A DNA stretch of 64,000 nt from Sthenelais limicola (GCA_942159475.1 OW804102.1:27162873-27226872), one strand, 5' to 3'. Shown: positions 32,068-43,739, counted from the stretch's first letter. The notes: a model not told the origin generated them from the sequence alone. Program-made: numbers and translations.

Positions 32068-32455
32068 AGCTGCACTCTCAGTTAACGTCGGTAAAAAAAC
32101 TAAATTTGTTGTACGTTTTGTTTGTTTCTTTTCCAAACCATCTACAAGTCATCTCATGTAGATTAACAACTATCATCTTTCCTTCTACACTAATTACTAA
32201 TTACCTTTACTTATGCACCACTCCTTTCCTTCTATAGTAGTAGGACTGCACCTAACAGCCCCTGGCGGAAAATCATGGACAATGCTAAATAATAGCCCCC
32301 GTGAGCCTTGTATATCCTTATTACTTATGGCTGTATAAATATGTTAAATAAAAAAAAAACAAAAAAAAACGTCCTCGTTTGTTTTGGAGGACTTGCCCAA
32401 ATTCGTTAAATTGTTATGATGGCTTAACTTATTATCGCCAATTAGCGGAGGGCAG
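32068..32455 (+). mobile_element. MITE family D copy interrupted by a poly(A)-tailed insertion
   Basis: Left end TTAA then AGCTGCACTCTCAGTTAACG, and later the internal block CGTCCTCGTTTGTTTTGGAG. Between them (about 32155-32370) is foreign sequence ending TATGTTAAATAAAAAAAAAAC plus further A residues, like a retroposed 3' end. About 45 bp of the MITE are missing at the insertion point. Confidence 0.6.
32155..32370 (+). mobile_element. Retroposed fragment with poly(A) tail
   Basis: Ends GGCTGTATAAATATGTTAAA then a polyA-rich tail carrying AATAAA. It lies inside a family D MITE. It is probably the 3' end of a LINE or a SINE; no coding sequence is left to classify it. Confidence 0.45.
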
Positions 32456-33284
32456 AAACCCTTAAGGAGAGGATTGTAGACTTGGTACTGTAAGCTGAGT
32501 TCTTCAGTTGTTACTATAATTATGCACTTGTCTTATATTACCTCATCGAATTGCCCTGAATCAGCCCATTTATACAATGGTCATCTTGTATAATTGTGGT
32601 CAGGTATGTTTACATTGATTGTACAACTGGGGTATTCTGGTGTACGTATCCTGACATAATTCTAATGCACACACCAACATTTATTTGATAATATGCAAAT
32701 CATAATATTGCTATCATATTTATTTTGTATCAACTTTTTCCTAGACTAAAACTTGCCAATTGATGACACCTCACTGGGGATGTTGTAGAACCAGTAAAAA
32801 GAAAAGCATTATAAGGAAGATTCTGGCTTTGGGTAAAAAGGTAACAGGTAATAAACCAGAAGATCAATTATAAACTAAACTATAAACAGGGCTTTTGTAA
32901 ACATTTCTTGATTTGATATTCTGTCAGAACTAGATTTTTCTGACAGACTAGAATTGATTTCCTATATAGATACAAATAGTGGTGGCCTCGGCGGATCAAT
33001 TAAGGTGATATGTTAGTCATGTGCAAGGTGTTAGAGCCACCAAATGCACTGCCAACACATAATACTGGTTTCTGTTGGGGTTGGTCCGTACAGTTTGCTA
33101 CAAATATTTCATCCCCATATTCGATCATAATAATTGTCAGTGTTAGTTATTAGTTATTTTGGAGAAGAGTTGTCTTAGTTAGATTGTTTAACTCCAAGGG
33201 TATAACATAATTCTTGTATATGCTGCTTTCTACCTCTATCTCTTTTATTAAATTCCCAGCTTAGTAAACATCGATCGAACTACA
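32456..33284. other. Unassigned intergenic sequence
   Basis: No supported gene or element. Confidence 0.5.
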
Positions 33285-33615
33285 GATTTTCTATTTTTAT
33301 CGCCATTTCCAACCCATCTGAAAGTCATTTAGCCAAGATTTTAGTGGATTTTGTCCTGTTGTTTTTGCTACAGGGCTTCATAAAAGTCCACATTTATTTT
33401 TCAGAGACCCGTCAAAATCCTTTCCTGCGGTGGGTTCACTTTTAATCGCATACAAAGCGGTCGTTTTCTCTCTCCCGATTCAACCTCAAACTATTGTATA
33501 TTTATATATATTTGATGTAGTGTTATCTCCTGAATCAAGTCAAGAGTGAAGATATGACTAAACTTGGTTAGGCCTACATTTCCTTTTGTCGTAATAACTG
33601 AAAATGCAGCACTGA
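33285..33615 (+). mobile_element. MITE family D copy, left-truncated
   Basis: Blocks AACCCATCTGAAAGTCATTT, TTTTTGCTACAGGGCTTCAT and GTCGTAATAACTGAAAATGC match the family. The left TIR is missing and the right end is degenerate. Confidence 0.65.
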
Positions 33616-33647
33616 TAACATGAATGTACTAGATATAAAGCTAGATG

Positions 33648-33883
33648 GGTCAGATCTTTGAAAAATGCACAATTGGCTACTCTACACATTTAGTAAATTT
33701 TGCTAAATCAAACTAAAAAATGGCCAATGCTTGGTATATATCTCAGTATATTTGATATTGCCTTGATGCAATCAATATTTATGATTATGTTAAACTGCAT
33801 TTTGAAAGTCATTTTTGTCTTAAATTTGCGTTGTATGATGGGATTGGTGAAGGTGAATTGTACATTTTCTGACAAATTTACCC
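33648..33883 (-). mobile_element. MITE family A copy
   Basis: Begins GGGTCAGATCTTTGAAAAAT and ends TGTACATTTTCTGACAAATT then TACCC. It lies 32 bp after a family D copy. Confidence 0.8.
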
Positions 33884-33939
33884 AGTTGGGTCATTGAGGG
33901 AAGACTATTAAATTCACATCAGTTTGACTCTATTTTCTG

Positions 33940-34080
33940 CGGTGGTACTTGGTATGACCATAAAGTGCCTTTTCGTCTCTTTTCTCTGTCTCTCTCCCTT
34001 CTTCTCTATTTCTTTTTCCTGTGTATGATCATAAACTGTGTTTATAAGGGCGTAAAGCAACCAAACGCACTCACTCACTC
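33940..34080 (+). repeat. Dispersed repeat family E, shortened copy
   Basis: GGTATGACCATAAAGTGCC, a C/T tract, TGTATGATCATAAACTG, then GGGCGTAAAGCAACCAAACG and CACTCACTCAC. Confidence 0.6.
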
Positions 34081-34370
34081 TAGTTTCTGCGTATACGCCG
34101 ATTCAGAAGTCAAATAAAGAGTCAGAAGAGGTGACATGTAACACAATATGTCTTTGCTTCAACATTTTGAAAAGTGCTTAAAAGCTATCACCCTTAATGA
34201 AACAGAGTGTAACAATGTCTCGTCTTTGACTACAACTATGTGAACCTCAGGATTTTATCCCATGCCAAGAAGGTAATCGACCGAGGCAGGGATTCAATGG
34301 TGTGAAGGCATTCTGTCGCCTGCTGTGAGTGAGGTTGGGAGCAGCAATGGAGGTAATGTGTGTGCGTTAA

Positions 34371-34723
34371 AGCTGCACTCTCAGCTAACGCCGGTCAAAA
34401 ACTAAACATTTTCTACCTTTGGTTCCATTCTTTTCCAACCCATCTAAAAGCCATTGTACCAGGATTTTGTCGGATTGTATTGCTACAGGCCTTCATAAAA
34501 CGTCCTCGTTTTCGTGTGTATTTGGAGGACCTGTCCAAATCCTTTCTTACGATGACTTCTCTTATTATCGCTCACTGGCGGCTGTTTTCACTCGGCTGAT
34601 TTGCCTTCGAATAATTGTATAAGCATATAAGAGCAGCAGAATATTGCTAAATCCAGTCCTATAAGCCATAATAGGAGTGAATTTGGTGAGATTTGTTTGG
34701 TCGTAATAGCTGAGAATGCAGCT
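34371..34723 (+). mobile_element. MITE family D copy, full length with TTAA flanks
   Basis: Terminal inverted repeats AGCTGCACTCTCAG and CTGAGAATGCAGCT, with TTAA on both sides (34367-34370 and 34724-34727). It is noncoding. TTAA duplication is characteristic of piggyBac and Kolobok transposases, so one of these probably mobilised it. Confidence 0.85.
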
Positions 34724-34821
34724 TTAATCATGTATAAAATAGGAGCAGGTGAGGAGGTGACCCCAGATAATGACGTAGGCTGCTAGAAGAACCATCTTGT
34801 ATCTAAATGTCAGCACCAGTA

Positions 34822-35530
34822 GGGTCAAGTCAGCAGAAAATGTATAATAGGGGATTTGCATGTGCCACTGCGCATGTCTGTTGCAGTGCATCCTGGGATG
34901 GATTCAGTTGAAATCTGACATACACAATTTTGACAACATTTTTCATCTAAAATTGCAAGAATATTTTTGAAAGTATCACAGCTTGTGTAAATGATCTATG
35001 TTAACCAAATGCATGATGGGAAAGATATGGACTTGTGTTATGGAAACATGTATAACATATGGATAGTGACATTAGAGCATTGATAAATAGTCCATGCAGA
35101 ACATGACATGTTTCTTATGGATTTTACACTATACCATTAGTTCCATAATTCTATGCACATCAAGATTCAAAATGGCGGCTATTCGCCATCAGCAATCCTC
35201 TCAAATAATTCTACAAGACTAGAATGACCTTCAAAATACAGTTTAACATAACCAACCAGATCTTTTTAGTTAATGCAACACCAAATATATTCAGATATAC
35301 CTAGTATTTATTAGTATATAGCCTAAAGTGGGGTCTCCACAAGGTCCTCTCTATATGGTTCACTGGCCACCTCACCACTCCTCTCCACATATAGAACCAT
35401 CCCAACACCATCGCAAGGCTTACCACAGAGCTTACTGCAGAGCTTACCACAGAGTAAGACCCGCCTTAATATAGCAAAATTGATTTAATGTGTAGGGCTG
35501 CCGATTGTACATATTCTCACGACCTGTCCC
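34822..35530 (+). mobile_element. MITE family A copy carrying two nested insertions
   Basis: Left tip GGGTCAAGTCAGCAGAAAAT, right tip GATTGTACATATTCTCACGA then CCTGTCCC. A family B copy (34849-35175) sits just inside the left tip. About 140 bp of unrelated sequence (about 35331-35467, with repeated GCTTACCACAGAG) sits near the right tip. Removing both leaves a normal-length family A element. Confidence 0.7.
34849..35175 (-). mobile_element. MITE family B copy nested in family A
   Basis: Starts AGGGGATTTGCATGTGCCAC and ends AAAATGGCGGCTAT, lacking the last dozen bases of the terminal repeat. It lies directly after family A sequence TGTATAAT. Confidence 0.75.
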
Positions 35531-35739
35531 AGTAGCAGTAGCAGTAGCAGTAGGGCATACATACAATGACTGAGAGAGGGCAAGATAATAAAAACCCTCT
35601 TATATAAGCTGCTGACTGGCGCACTGTGTACTGAGGCACAAAGTCTTGTATACACAGGTAAAAACATTGTTTTACAGTTGCCTGGTACGGCTGTCCTTTC
35701 AACCATGTCATGTTGATAGTGTATCAGGCTTTTTACTTC

Positions 35740-36095
35740 ACTTCCTTTAAGCCGAGAACCCATGCAGCAAGCAAAATACAGGACGTTTGGCTTTGCATGG
35801 AGTAATGTTCTGGCGATTCAATTAATGATTTGGCGATTGAAACTAACATGAGCTACTCTGCCGATTTAAGTCGTTTGGATTTCGGACGCTTAATCTGAAC
35901 ATGTTTAATTTGCACATCCATCTGGACGCTCATTATATCCCAGAATCCAAGCGTTTCTATTGCGTAAAGTCGCACATGTTAATGTCAAAATCGCCAAATC
36001 ATTAATTGAGTCGCCAGGACATTGCTCAATCCAAGCCAAAGCCAAATGCCATGTATTTTGCTCGCTATGTGGACTCTTGGCTTTAGGTCTTTTAA
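35740..36095. mobile_element. Long palindromic element (about 350 bp)
   Basis: The left arm has GCAAGCAAAATACAGGACG, GGCTTTG and CTGGCGATTCAATTAATGATT then TGGCGAT. The right arm carries the complements (ATCGCCAAATCATTAATTGA, then GTATTTTGCTCGC). The centre is unique. The arms exceed 100 bp in total, typical of a fold-back or MITE with long inverted repeats. Confidence 0.65.
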
Positions 36096-37235
36096 ATCGC
36101 CTTGTGGACTCCCGGCATTAGGTTGTTCTCTCACCTGGGTTAGTATCCTACTGCAGCTATTGTTCTATGGTGTATTACCGGGTGGTTCAATTCAGCTCGG
36201 TAGCTGGGTCAGTTTTTAAGGGTGCTATCTTGCAAAAATATTGCATTGTTGTCAATATTTTCTTTAATAATACATCAAAACGCATGATTTTAGCCTCATT
36301 TGACCGTAACCTGGTACATACAGTAATTAGACACTGATACCTGTGTAATTAGTCAAATCTGACATTACTTAGCTCAATTTTGAATTCCTTTATTGAAGGA
36401 CTAAAGTAATGTATAGTAACCACCGCTGCTTTGACACTGTCTGACGTTTCCAAGATTTGTTAGGGTTATCTAGTAACGAGGACATATAGGGCATCTTCTC
36501 AAGCGAAGACGAATAACAACTTCATTCTCACAGATCAAGAAGTAATGGGTTTATATTAAAGGATTAATGACCGACATTGAGGGGCTGCGGCTGCACTGTT
36601 GGCTGTATTCGCCTGGGGATTATGGACAGACAGCACCAGTGGGTCCGATATGGAGGTTATTAAAGGGGATACACGAGTGCTGAAAGAAAACAAATTGACC
36701 AGCTCTTTTTTTCACCTAACGCAGACTTCTTTTTTTTATAAAACTTCCAGGGATCATTATTTTCAGCATAGGAAAAGAAATAATGAAAGAACATATCTAG
36801 ATCACCCTGTTAGATTTTGTTATAGCCGCTAGAAAAACAGTGGTTTACTATAGGAGTCTATGGGAAAATGTGTTATTCTTGTCACGTTTTACTGAATGAA
36901 ACAGAAATGGCCACCGAGCAATAGTCACCGAGGTTATCTGAGGTTGACCATGTCTACCAGGTTACATATCATAGCATACAACCAACAATGGTATAACATC
37001 AAGAAAACCTAAATTATATAGAACTGAAATCAACTGTAAGCGAAAAAGGAAGTGAACACATTGAAAAGTAAGGCGTCTACACCAAACCATCTACACTGAT
37101 GAGTATAACAAAATATTCAGAGAGAAAACAATAACCACTAGGTGGCGTGGGTGTTGACACTCATGTGTCCCTTTAATCTGTTTAGTCTCTGCCTAAGGTG
37201 GTTATAGCCCCTGAACCGTGCAAGACAGGTGTAGC
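36096..37235. other. Unassigned intergenic sequence
   Basis: About 1.1 kb without a supported gene; an open frame of 77 codons near 36.6-36.8 kb has no recognisable domain. Confidence 0.5.
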
Positions 37236-37925
37236 AGGTCTAATGTACCCCCCATCAGGTGTACCCCCCGGTATAACTAACCTAGGTCTAATGTACCGGG
37301 GGTAAATTTGACCTAGGTCCAATACACCCCGGGGGTACTTTAGACCTAGGTTGGATATATATATACCCCCTCCAGTTTCAATGTACCCCGGGGGTACATT
37401 AGACCTAGGTCAAATGTACCCCCACTAGGTTCAAAGTACCCTTAAACCTAGGTCTAATATACCCCCAGTATGTGTTACCAATCTAGAACTGATATAACCC
37501 CATTGAAACATTAATTCTTTTAATTATGACAATAAAAGTAATAATGAATAACGTAAAAAAATGAATAGAGTACAGGCCTGATAGACAGAACTGAATAGAT
37601 TTTAGTTGTTTTGCCTTTTTATTTGCAATAAGCTCCCATGGTCATTCAGTTACAATGATATTTTTAGTTTGAATAAATAAAGAAAAAAGGATTGTTATAC
37701 AGAATTACAATAAATTACATTATTAGACCCTCAAATTGATCTTTAATTTAATCCCATAAGCATTAGATATGACCTTCTCTCCCAATGTGTTCTTTTAGAA
37801 TTATTGGTGTAAGATTATCAATGAAACAAAGGGGGATAATTTGAACCTAGAGGGGGTCATTTAAACCTAAGGTCTAAATTACCGGGGGGTATATTAGATG
37901 AGGGGCGTAATTTAGAACTGTTACA
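37236..37925. repeat. CCTAGG palindrome-rich element
   Basis: From 37236 to 37480 the motif GACCTAGGTC or its half ACCTAGGT recurs about every 30-50 bp beside CCCCGGGGGTA blocks. After about 350 bp of AT-rich DNA, related motifs return (37840-37925: GAACCTAGAGGGGG, AACCTAAGGTC, ACCGGGGGGTATATTAGA). The arrangement suggests one element with palindrome-rich ends. Confidence 0.5.
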
Positions 37926-38335
37926 CCGGGACTACACCATAATGTTGTGATGCTTCAAGTACTGCCTTCTCACCCCAAAAGTAATAATTCCTTTTTAATC
38001 AGAATGCCGGCAGAAGGCGTCTGTGTGGTTTGCCAGAATAATTATCTAACAGATATATGTTTGTACCTACTGTATCTATCCTAGGCGCTCTTGAAATAAT
38101 TACAACTCATGGCCACATGATTTTAATTCCGACCTCATTCCTATTTCTACACTGCATCTGGGCAAGTTAATCTTCAGTTCCGTGAATCAAAAACCTGTCA
38201 ATAACATTGCACATTAGTATTTTAGGGTTTCCCCAGAAGGCAACAAGAACATTCTTAGAAGCCTTTATATTCATGGCGGGATGTCGCATGCCAGGCAAAG
38301 TTGAGTTTGAAAAGTTGAACATATTTTGTAAGCCT
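37926..38335. other. Unassigned intergenic sequence
   Basis: No supported gene or element. Confidence 0.5.
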
Positions 38336-38337
38336 TA

Positions 38338-38368
38338 CACATGAATGAATGAATGAATGAATGAATGT
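38338..38368. repeat. GAAT microsatellite
   Basis: About seven ATGA/GAAT tetranucleotides in a row. Confidence 0.9.
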
Positions 38369-38529
38369 CAGTGTTGCCATTCTATATCCCTGTCTCTACT
38401 TGTAAGGCGTTGTGCACAATACCCATGACATGCATCTACCAAGTCCTGCGGTGCCAACTATGGATCGATATACAATGGTAGGTCCATATCTATAGGTGGT
38501 GCACTGGGCTATAGGACATTAGCCCCCGT

Positions 38530-39022
38530 CAATATCACCTGCCAACATCCCCGGACAATATCCCCCACCAATATCCCCCTGGAAGATATTCTCCTACCAA
38601 TATCCCCCTGACAATATCCCCCTGGAAGATATGCTCCCACCAATATCCCCCTGGAAGATATTCTCCTACCAATATCCCCCTGGACAATATCCCCCTGGAA
38701 GATATTCTCCTACCAATATCCCCCTTGACAATATCCCCGTTGCCAATATCCCCTTGACAATATCCCCCTCCACAATACCCCCCTGGACAATATCCCCCTG
38801 GAAGATATTCTCCTACCAATATCCCCCTGGACAATATCCCCCTGGACAATATCCCCCTTGACAATATCCCCCTGGAAAATATGCTCCCACAAATATCCCC
38901 CTGGACAATATCCCCCTGGAAAATATGCTCCCACCAAAATCCACCTTGACAATATCCCCGTTGCCAATATCCCCTTGACAATATCCCCCTCCACAATATC
39001 CCCCTTGGCAATAGTGCCCTCT
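38530..39022. repeat. CAATATCCCCCTGGA minisatellite with higher-order structure
   Basis: Basic units of 15-18 bp (ACAATATCCCCCTGG, CCAATATCCCCCTGG) are combined into larger blocks ending AAGATATTCTCCTAC or AAAATATGCTCCCAC. The minus-strand Gly/Ile-rich frames (QGDIVQGDI) are a product of the repeat. Confidence 0.9.
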
Positions 39023-39599
39023 CTCTGATCCATATAGGTGTAAATTGCCCTTTTTTGGAACTATTTCTTATTTCTGTATTTCACATTATAATTTAGGATA
39101 CAAAGGATAAATAATCCATGTTCTTGATGAATCTATCAACCCAGAGCTAGCCTAACATTTTTAATTTCATCGAGGGTTTATATATGACATATTAATTTTT
39201 ATTTCCATAAAAAGTGAACAGAAATAAAGTAAGCCCCGTCTGGAATCCAGATCTTCCGGGTGAGCCTGAAAAACACTATATCACAATAAGAGCCATCGGA
39301 AAAATTGACATTACATAGTTATCGGAAGAATTGACAATATTGACGGCTTCATGTGCCCATGATGATGGGATTTTGTAACAAAGTTACTTGTCCCAGCAGT
39401 ACTGAAATTCATCTAAGTAAATACATAAACAAGATCAACATGGGTAAAAATATCAGTAACTCTGACATTCACAGCCAGTTCAAATTAAATGATCCTGAAG
39501 GAAAACGGTTCTCAGAAAGGTTCAGAAATCATTTCTGTTTTTACAGCGGAGGGCCCGGACTTCAAGGTTGTTCCAGACCTCAGGGACTCTGTAAATGAG
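39023..39599. other. Unassigned intergenic sequence
   Basis: No gene recognised; an 81-codon frame near 39.35-39.6 kb has no known motif. Confidence 0.45.
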
Positions 39600-40745
39600 A
39601 GATCTCTTTATCTTATCAGTTCTTGGTGTAATAGTTTTTAAGAATTTTTTGCCCAAAGATTTCTTAAAGATGTACTTTTAGTTTTGAGGTTCTACTCTCC
39701 TAGACTAAGCGAGAATGCTAAGTCCAAAGGATTGGACACTACCTATATGTAGCAGGGCTAATTTAAGAACTCTTTGTTGTTTATCAACATTGGTGTATTT
39801 ATTTAGTTTTAGGATAATTCTCACTGAAGAGTTCTGCAATGTCTGAACCTTTTTCAATAAATCTTTAGAGGCACCATATATATTATGTCACCTTATTCCA
39901 GAATAGGGTGGATAGCCACCTTGTAAACCACAAGGACAGTTTCCTTAGGGGCAAAATGACTTAATGTAGATAGGGCCTTCACTTTGGTTTTTGCAAGGTT
40001 GATTTTCGATTTCAAGTGGTCCGTGAACGTCAGCTTGCCATCAATTTTTAAGCCCAAAAAGGCATACTAATTTGTTCTCTCTATCTGATCCCCTATGTTA
40101 AAGGCGACCTTCAAAGGGTTTTTTCTGTGTTTCAACCATAGTTTTGCTTTTTTTGACATTTAGCAAGATCTTATTCTTTCTACACTAGATATGAACATTA
40201 TCTAAGCTATGTTGTAAATTCTTTAAACCAGGAGACCCTTTTTTTCATTGATAAATGATTATAGATGATAGTGTTGTCTGCAAATAGTTGCATACTAGAA
40301 TTGGTAATTAACTCATGAAGATCATCAGTGTAGGCCAGGAATAATAGAGGCCCAAGAGACATGCCTTGTGGAACACCACAGGAGATCAGTTTGTTAGAAC
40401 CTCCCATTGATAATGACAACTCTTTGGTACCTATGGCTCAAATAATTTTGAACCCATTTTAATGCTTGATCCCCAATTCCCAAGTTTTTAAGTTAATGAA
40501 GTAAGATTGAGTGGTCAGCAGTATCAAATGCCTTCCTGAAATCCAGGAAGGCAAGAACCGTTCCATCTTTTTCATTTAGGTTGGTGAAAATGTCATTGAA
40601 AACCCACTGATGGGCATCCGTAGTAGACTTCCCCTGTCTGAACCCGTATTGATGTTGAAAGATGAGATTGTTTTGAAAAAACCCATTAGTTGATTACCAA
40701 CTATTTTTTCCAGCACTTTTGCCAGGAACTGTATTGCACTTAGGG
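39600..40745 (-). pseudogene. Decayed non-LTR retrotransposon reverse transcriptase
   Basis: On the minus strand, pieces in shifting frames read YGFRQGKSTTDAH and LDFRKAFDTADHSILL (domain A), then GVPQGMSLGPLLFLAYTDDL (domain B) and LFADNTIIY in place of the catalytic F/YADD. Weaker C-terminal pieces (FLGLKIDGKLTF) follow. Several stops and frameshifts break it, and the second catalytic Asp is changed to Asn, so it is dead. The motif set is that of the Jockey/CR1/RTE group; the clade is not resolved. No endonuclease part is seen. Confidence 0.75.
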
Positions 40746-40871
40746 TTTCCTCAGACCCTGGCAGAGAGCCAGGTAAAAAATAGTGGTATTCTGGTGAACA
40801 CGGAAATGACTAATTGGTAGGTGATTTGGTTTTGCACCAAGAAGAACAGGCCATTGTTATCCGACATGACA

Positions 40872-41075
40872 TCTTGAAAAGACAACAAATAATAATAGAA
40901 AATATTTTCATAGAAAAGGACCTGGAAATCAATAGAAGGAGAGGTAGAGGGTTGGGTAGGGGGAGGGGAAGGGAAGAGGGGTTGAAGTAAAGGGGAGAAA
41001 GGGGGAGGGGAGAGGGGAGAGGAGGAGCGGGAATGAAAAGACGACAAATAATAATAGAGAATATTTTCATAGAAA
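40872..41075. repeat. Direct repeats flanking an A/G-rich tract
   Basis: AAAGACAACAAATAATAATA then GAAAATATTTTCATAGAAA at about 40877-40917, and a near copy at 41037-41073. Between them is a GGAGGGGAAGGGAAGAGGGG tract. Confidence 0.7.
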
Positions 41076-41099
41076 TTAGCTGGGAATGCAGCCTTAACT
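41076..41099 (+). mobile_element. MITE family D right-end fragment
   Basis: TTAGCTGGGAATGCAGCCTTAA resembles the family D right tip only. Confidence 0.35.
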
Positions 41100-42349
41100 C
41101 ACATTGTACCCTTCCAAACTGCTACCCCCCTAGTTCCCTGAATGCTATTAATTAAAACTGTTGAATACTGTAATTGTTAAGACAGTCTATGTTCAATAAT
41201 AACTGTAAGAACTAGATTCATATAAATACTATGATGTAAGTTGTTACTTCTATGTTTCTTCTTTCTTGGGACATAACTGGAAGACCTGCCAATGACGCCA
41301 GTTGGTTTTTCTCCTCATTTTATTGATCATTATTTTAATGATGAAATAAAGACAAAAATAAATAATGATGATATGATGATAATAGTAATATATAGCTCCT
41401 TGGTTATAGATACAAATGAATTCTGGCGACATTGGAATATTATGTTTTGCACTTTGTGATTGTTTACTGGGCTCCTTTCTAATTAACAAGCTGTATGGTG
41501 GAACAAGCATATTCAGTCAGAGGGGTGTTGTACAAGGAAATTCAACGATAGAATGGCATTCCGTCCTCGTTGGGGCCTAGAAAGGAGTATGAGAAGCTAA
41601 GATTAACCCTCTGTTGCACAATAAATAAATGTTTAAAAGACTTAGAAAATCCTTGAGGGTGTTCATAACTTTGTCTAGGTCCCAATGAACGAGCACCTAT
41701 GAATTGATTGTGCAACAGGTTCTCGTTGGTAGGGCAAAGAACCAGCAGGTATTTTTACGAATTTCAACGAGCAACAGAGAGGCTACAGACAGCCACAAAT
41801 ATGCAACAAACAGGCGCTGTGCAACACCCCCAGATGCAACTTCTGGGCAGGCATGAGTTTTAATACATTATCCAATCAAATGCTTCGGGTGCATTGCACT
41901 ATATACAAGTCCGTGTTAAATCACTCTTATAGAGGCCTCGAAACTCCTTCTTAGCAAGAGTTGCATTGCATATATATACGATTATTTTTCTGAGACTAGT
42001 CTGAGATAACTCTAAGAGACCTCTTACCTCGCTCAAATGCATGAGTTTCAATGCAACAACCCTGGTATCATAAAGCCCTCATAGTCGTAAATTTAAGAGG
42101 GTGTTATCATTTGAATAGATACAGATTCTATAACTTATGATTAAAACTGAATGAGGTGAAGTGTAATGCGGATGGCAGAGTGCCAGGAGCAGGAGTAGGA
42201 GTGGGAGCTGGCGTGGCACTAGTTACCAGCCATTGTTTCCCACCAGCTGCTGCTGGAGTGAAGAGAAAGTTGACACGAGGAGAAAAATAAAGTTGTTATT
42301 GTCAAACTGAGTCGGGCACTCGCCCTTCGCTGCCCTCCTCTCACGCCAC
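41100..42349. other. Unassigned intergenic sequence
   Basis: About 1.2 kb with an ATGATGAT-type stretch near 41.36 kb. No gene recognised. Confidence 0.5.
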
Positions 42350-43310
42350 TTAATTGTCTGAGCGGGAGTAGGAGCAGAGAGGGGGAGGAGCTGAGTGGGG
42401 GAGGAGTAGAGAGGGGGAGGAGTAGACAGGAGGAGGAGCAGAGGGGAGGAGGAGCAGAGAGGAGGAGCATGAGCAGAGAGGAAGAGGGGTAGAGAGGAGG
42501 AGGAGCAGAGGGGAGGAGGAGCAGAGAGGAGGAGGAGCAGAGGGGAGGAGGAGCAGAGAGGAGGAGCATGAGCAGAGAGGAAGAGGGGTAGAGAGGAGGA
42601 GGAGCAGAGGGGAGGAGGAGCAGAGAGAAAGAGCATGAGCAGAGAGGAAGAGGGGTAGAGAGGAGGAGGAGCAGAGGGGAGGAGGAGCAGAGAGGAAGAG
42701 GAGTAGACAGGAGGAGGAGCAGAGGGGAGGAGGAGCAGAGAGAAAGAGCATGAGCAGAGAGGAAGAGGGGTAGAGAGGAGGAGGAGCAGAGGGGAGGAGG
42801 AGCAGAGAGGAAGAGGGGTAGAGAGGAGGAGGAGCAGAGAGGGGGAGCATGAGCAGAGAGGAAGAGGGGTAGAGAGGAGGAGGAGCAGAGGGGAGGAGGA
42901 GCAGAGAGGAGGAGCATGAGCAGAGAGGAAGAGGGGTAGAGAGGAGGAGGAGCAGAGAGGGGTAGGAGCAGAGAGGAGGAGGAGCAGAGAGGAGGAGCAT
43001 GAGCAGAGAGGAAGAGGGGTAGAGAGGAGGAGGAGCAGAGGGGAGGAGGAGCAGAGAGGAGGAGCATGAGCAGAGAGGAAGAGGGGTAGAGAGGAGGAGG
43101 AGCAGAGGGGAGGAGGAGCAGAGAGGAGGAGCATGAGCAGAGAGGAAGAGGGGTAGAGAGGAGGAGGAGCAGAGAGGGGTAGGAGCAGAGAGGAGGAGCA
43201 TGAGCAGAGAGGAAGAGGGGTAGAGAGGAGGAGGAGCAGAGGGGAGGAGGAGCAGAGAGGAGGAGCATGAGCAGAGAGGAAGAGGGGTAGAGAGGAGAAG
43301 CAGGAGCACT
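42350..43310. repeat. Purine-rich minisatellite GAGGAGGAGCAGAG (about 960 bp)
   Basis: Composite units built from GAGGAAGAGGGGTAGAGAGG, AGGAGGAGCAGAGGGGAGG and AGGAGCATGAGCAGAGAGG. Overlapping minus-strand Leu/Ser/Pro frames of 350-462 codons result from the repeat. Confidence 0.95.
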
Positions 43311-43520
43311 GCGGGGAGGAGCAGAAGCTTGAGAGGAGCAGGCAGAGAAGGAATAGGAGCAGGAGTAGGAGAGGAGCAGGAGCAGGAGCAGAGCAGGACC
43401 AAGAATAGGAGTAGGATAGGAGAGAGGAGCAGGACAAGGATGGCAAGGAGTGGAGGACAAGGATTGGAAGGAGTGGAGGAGCAGGCAGGGGGGAGGAGGG
43501 AGGAGGCGGAGGGGTAAACT
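43311..43520. repeat. A/G-rich low-complexity tail of the minisatellite
   Basis: GGAGCAGGAGCAGGAGCAGA and GGAGTAGGAGAGG variants without regular period. Confidence 0.8.
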
Positions 43521-43549
43521 GCCCTGCCCCTCTAGCTCCACCCTAGGGT

Positions 43550-43735
43550 TAAATACACATCTGCTGTCCTGACCTGATAGCAATGACATACAAATTGTTT
43601 GATGCACAATATTGATTTCCAGGTCCTTTTTTCTGGGCTCACTGTGGCTGGATGACAGAGTGAGACGGCGGAGGTTAGAGGCCTGGTGATGTACGCTCTC
43701 ATAATGCTGGCTTTATGAACCTGGGGGCCGCACTC
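43550..43735. other. Short non-repetitive island between purine tracts
   Basis: About 185 bp of ordinary-composition sequence (for example CCTGACCTGATAGCAATGAC) between two long A/G arrays. No coding frame; possible conserved noncoding DNA. Confidence 0.3.
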
Positions 43736-43739
43736 TCCC

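Noticed and set aside
38535..39033. Gly/Ile-rich minus-strand frames (QGDIVQGDI)
   Set aside because: Product of the CAATATCCCCCTGG minisatellite.
42219..43607. Minus-strand frames of 350-462 codons (SSSLLLLPSAPPPLYPSS)
   Set aside because: Three overlapping frames of the same purine-rich minisatellite; all are open at once, which indicates composition rather than coding.
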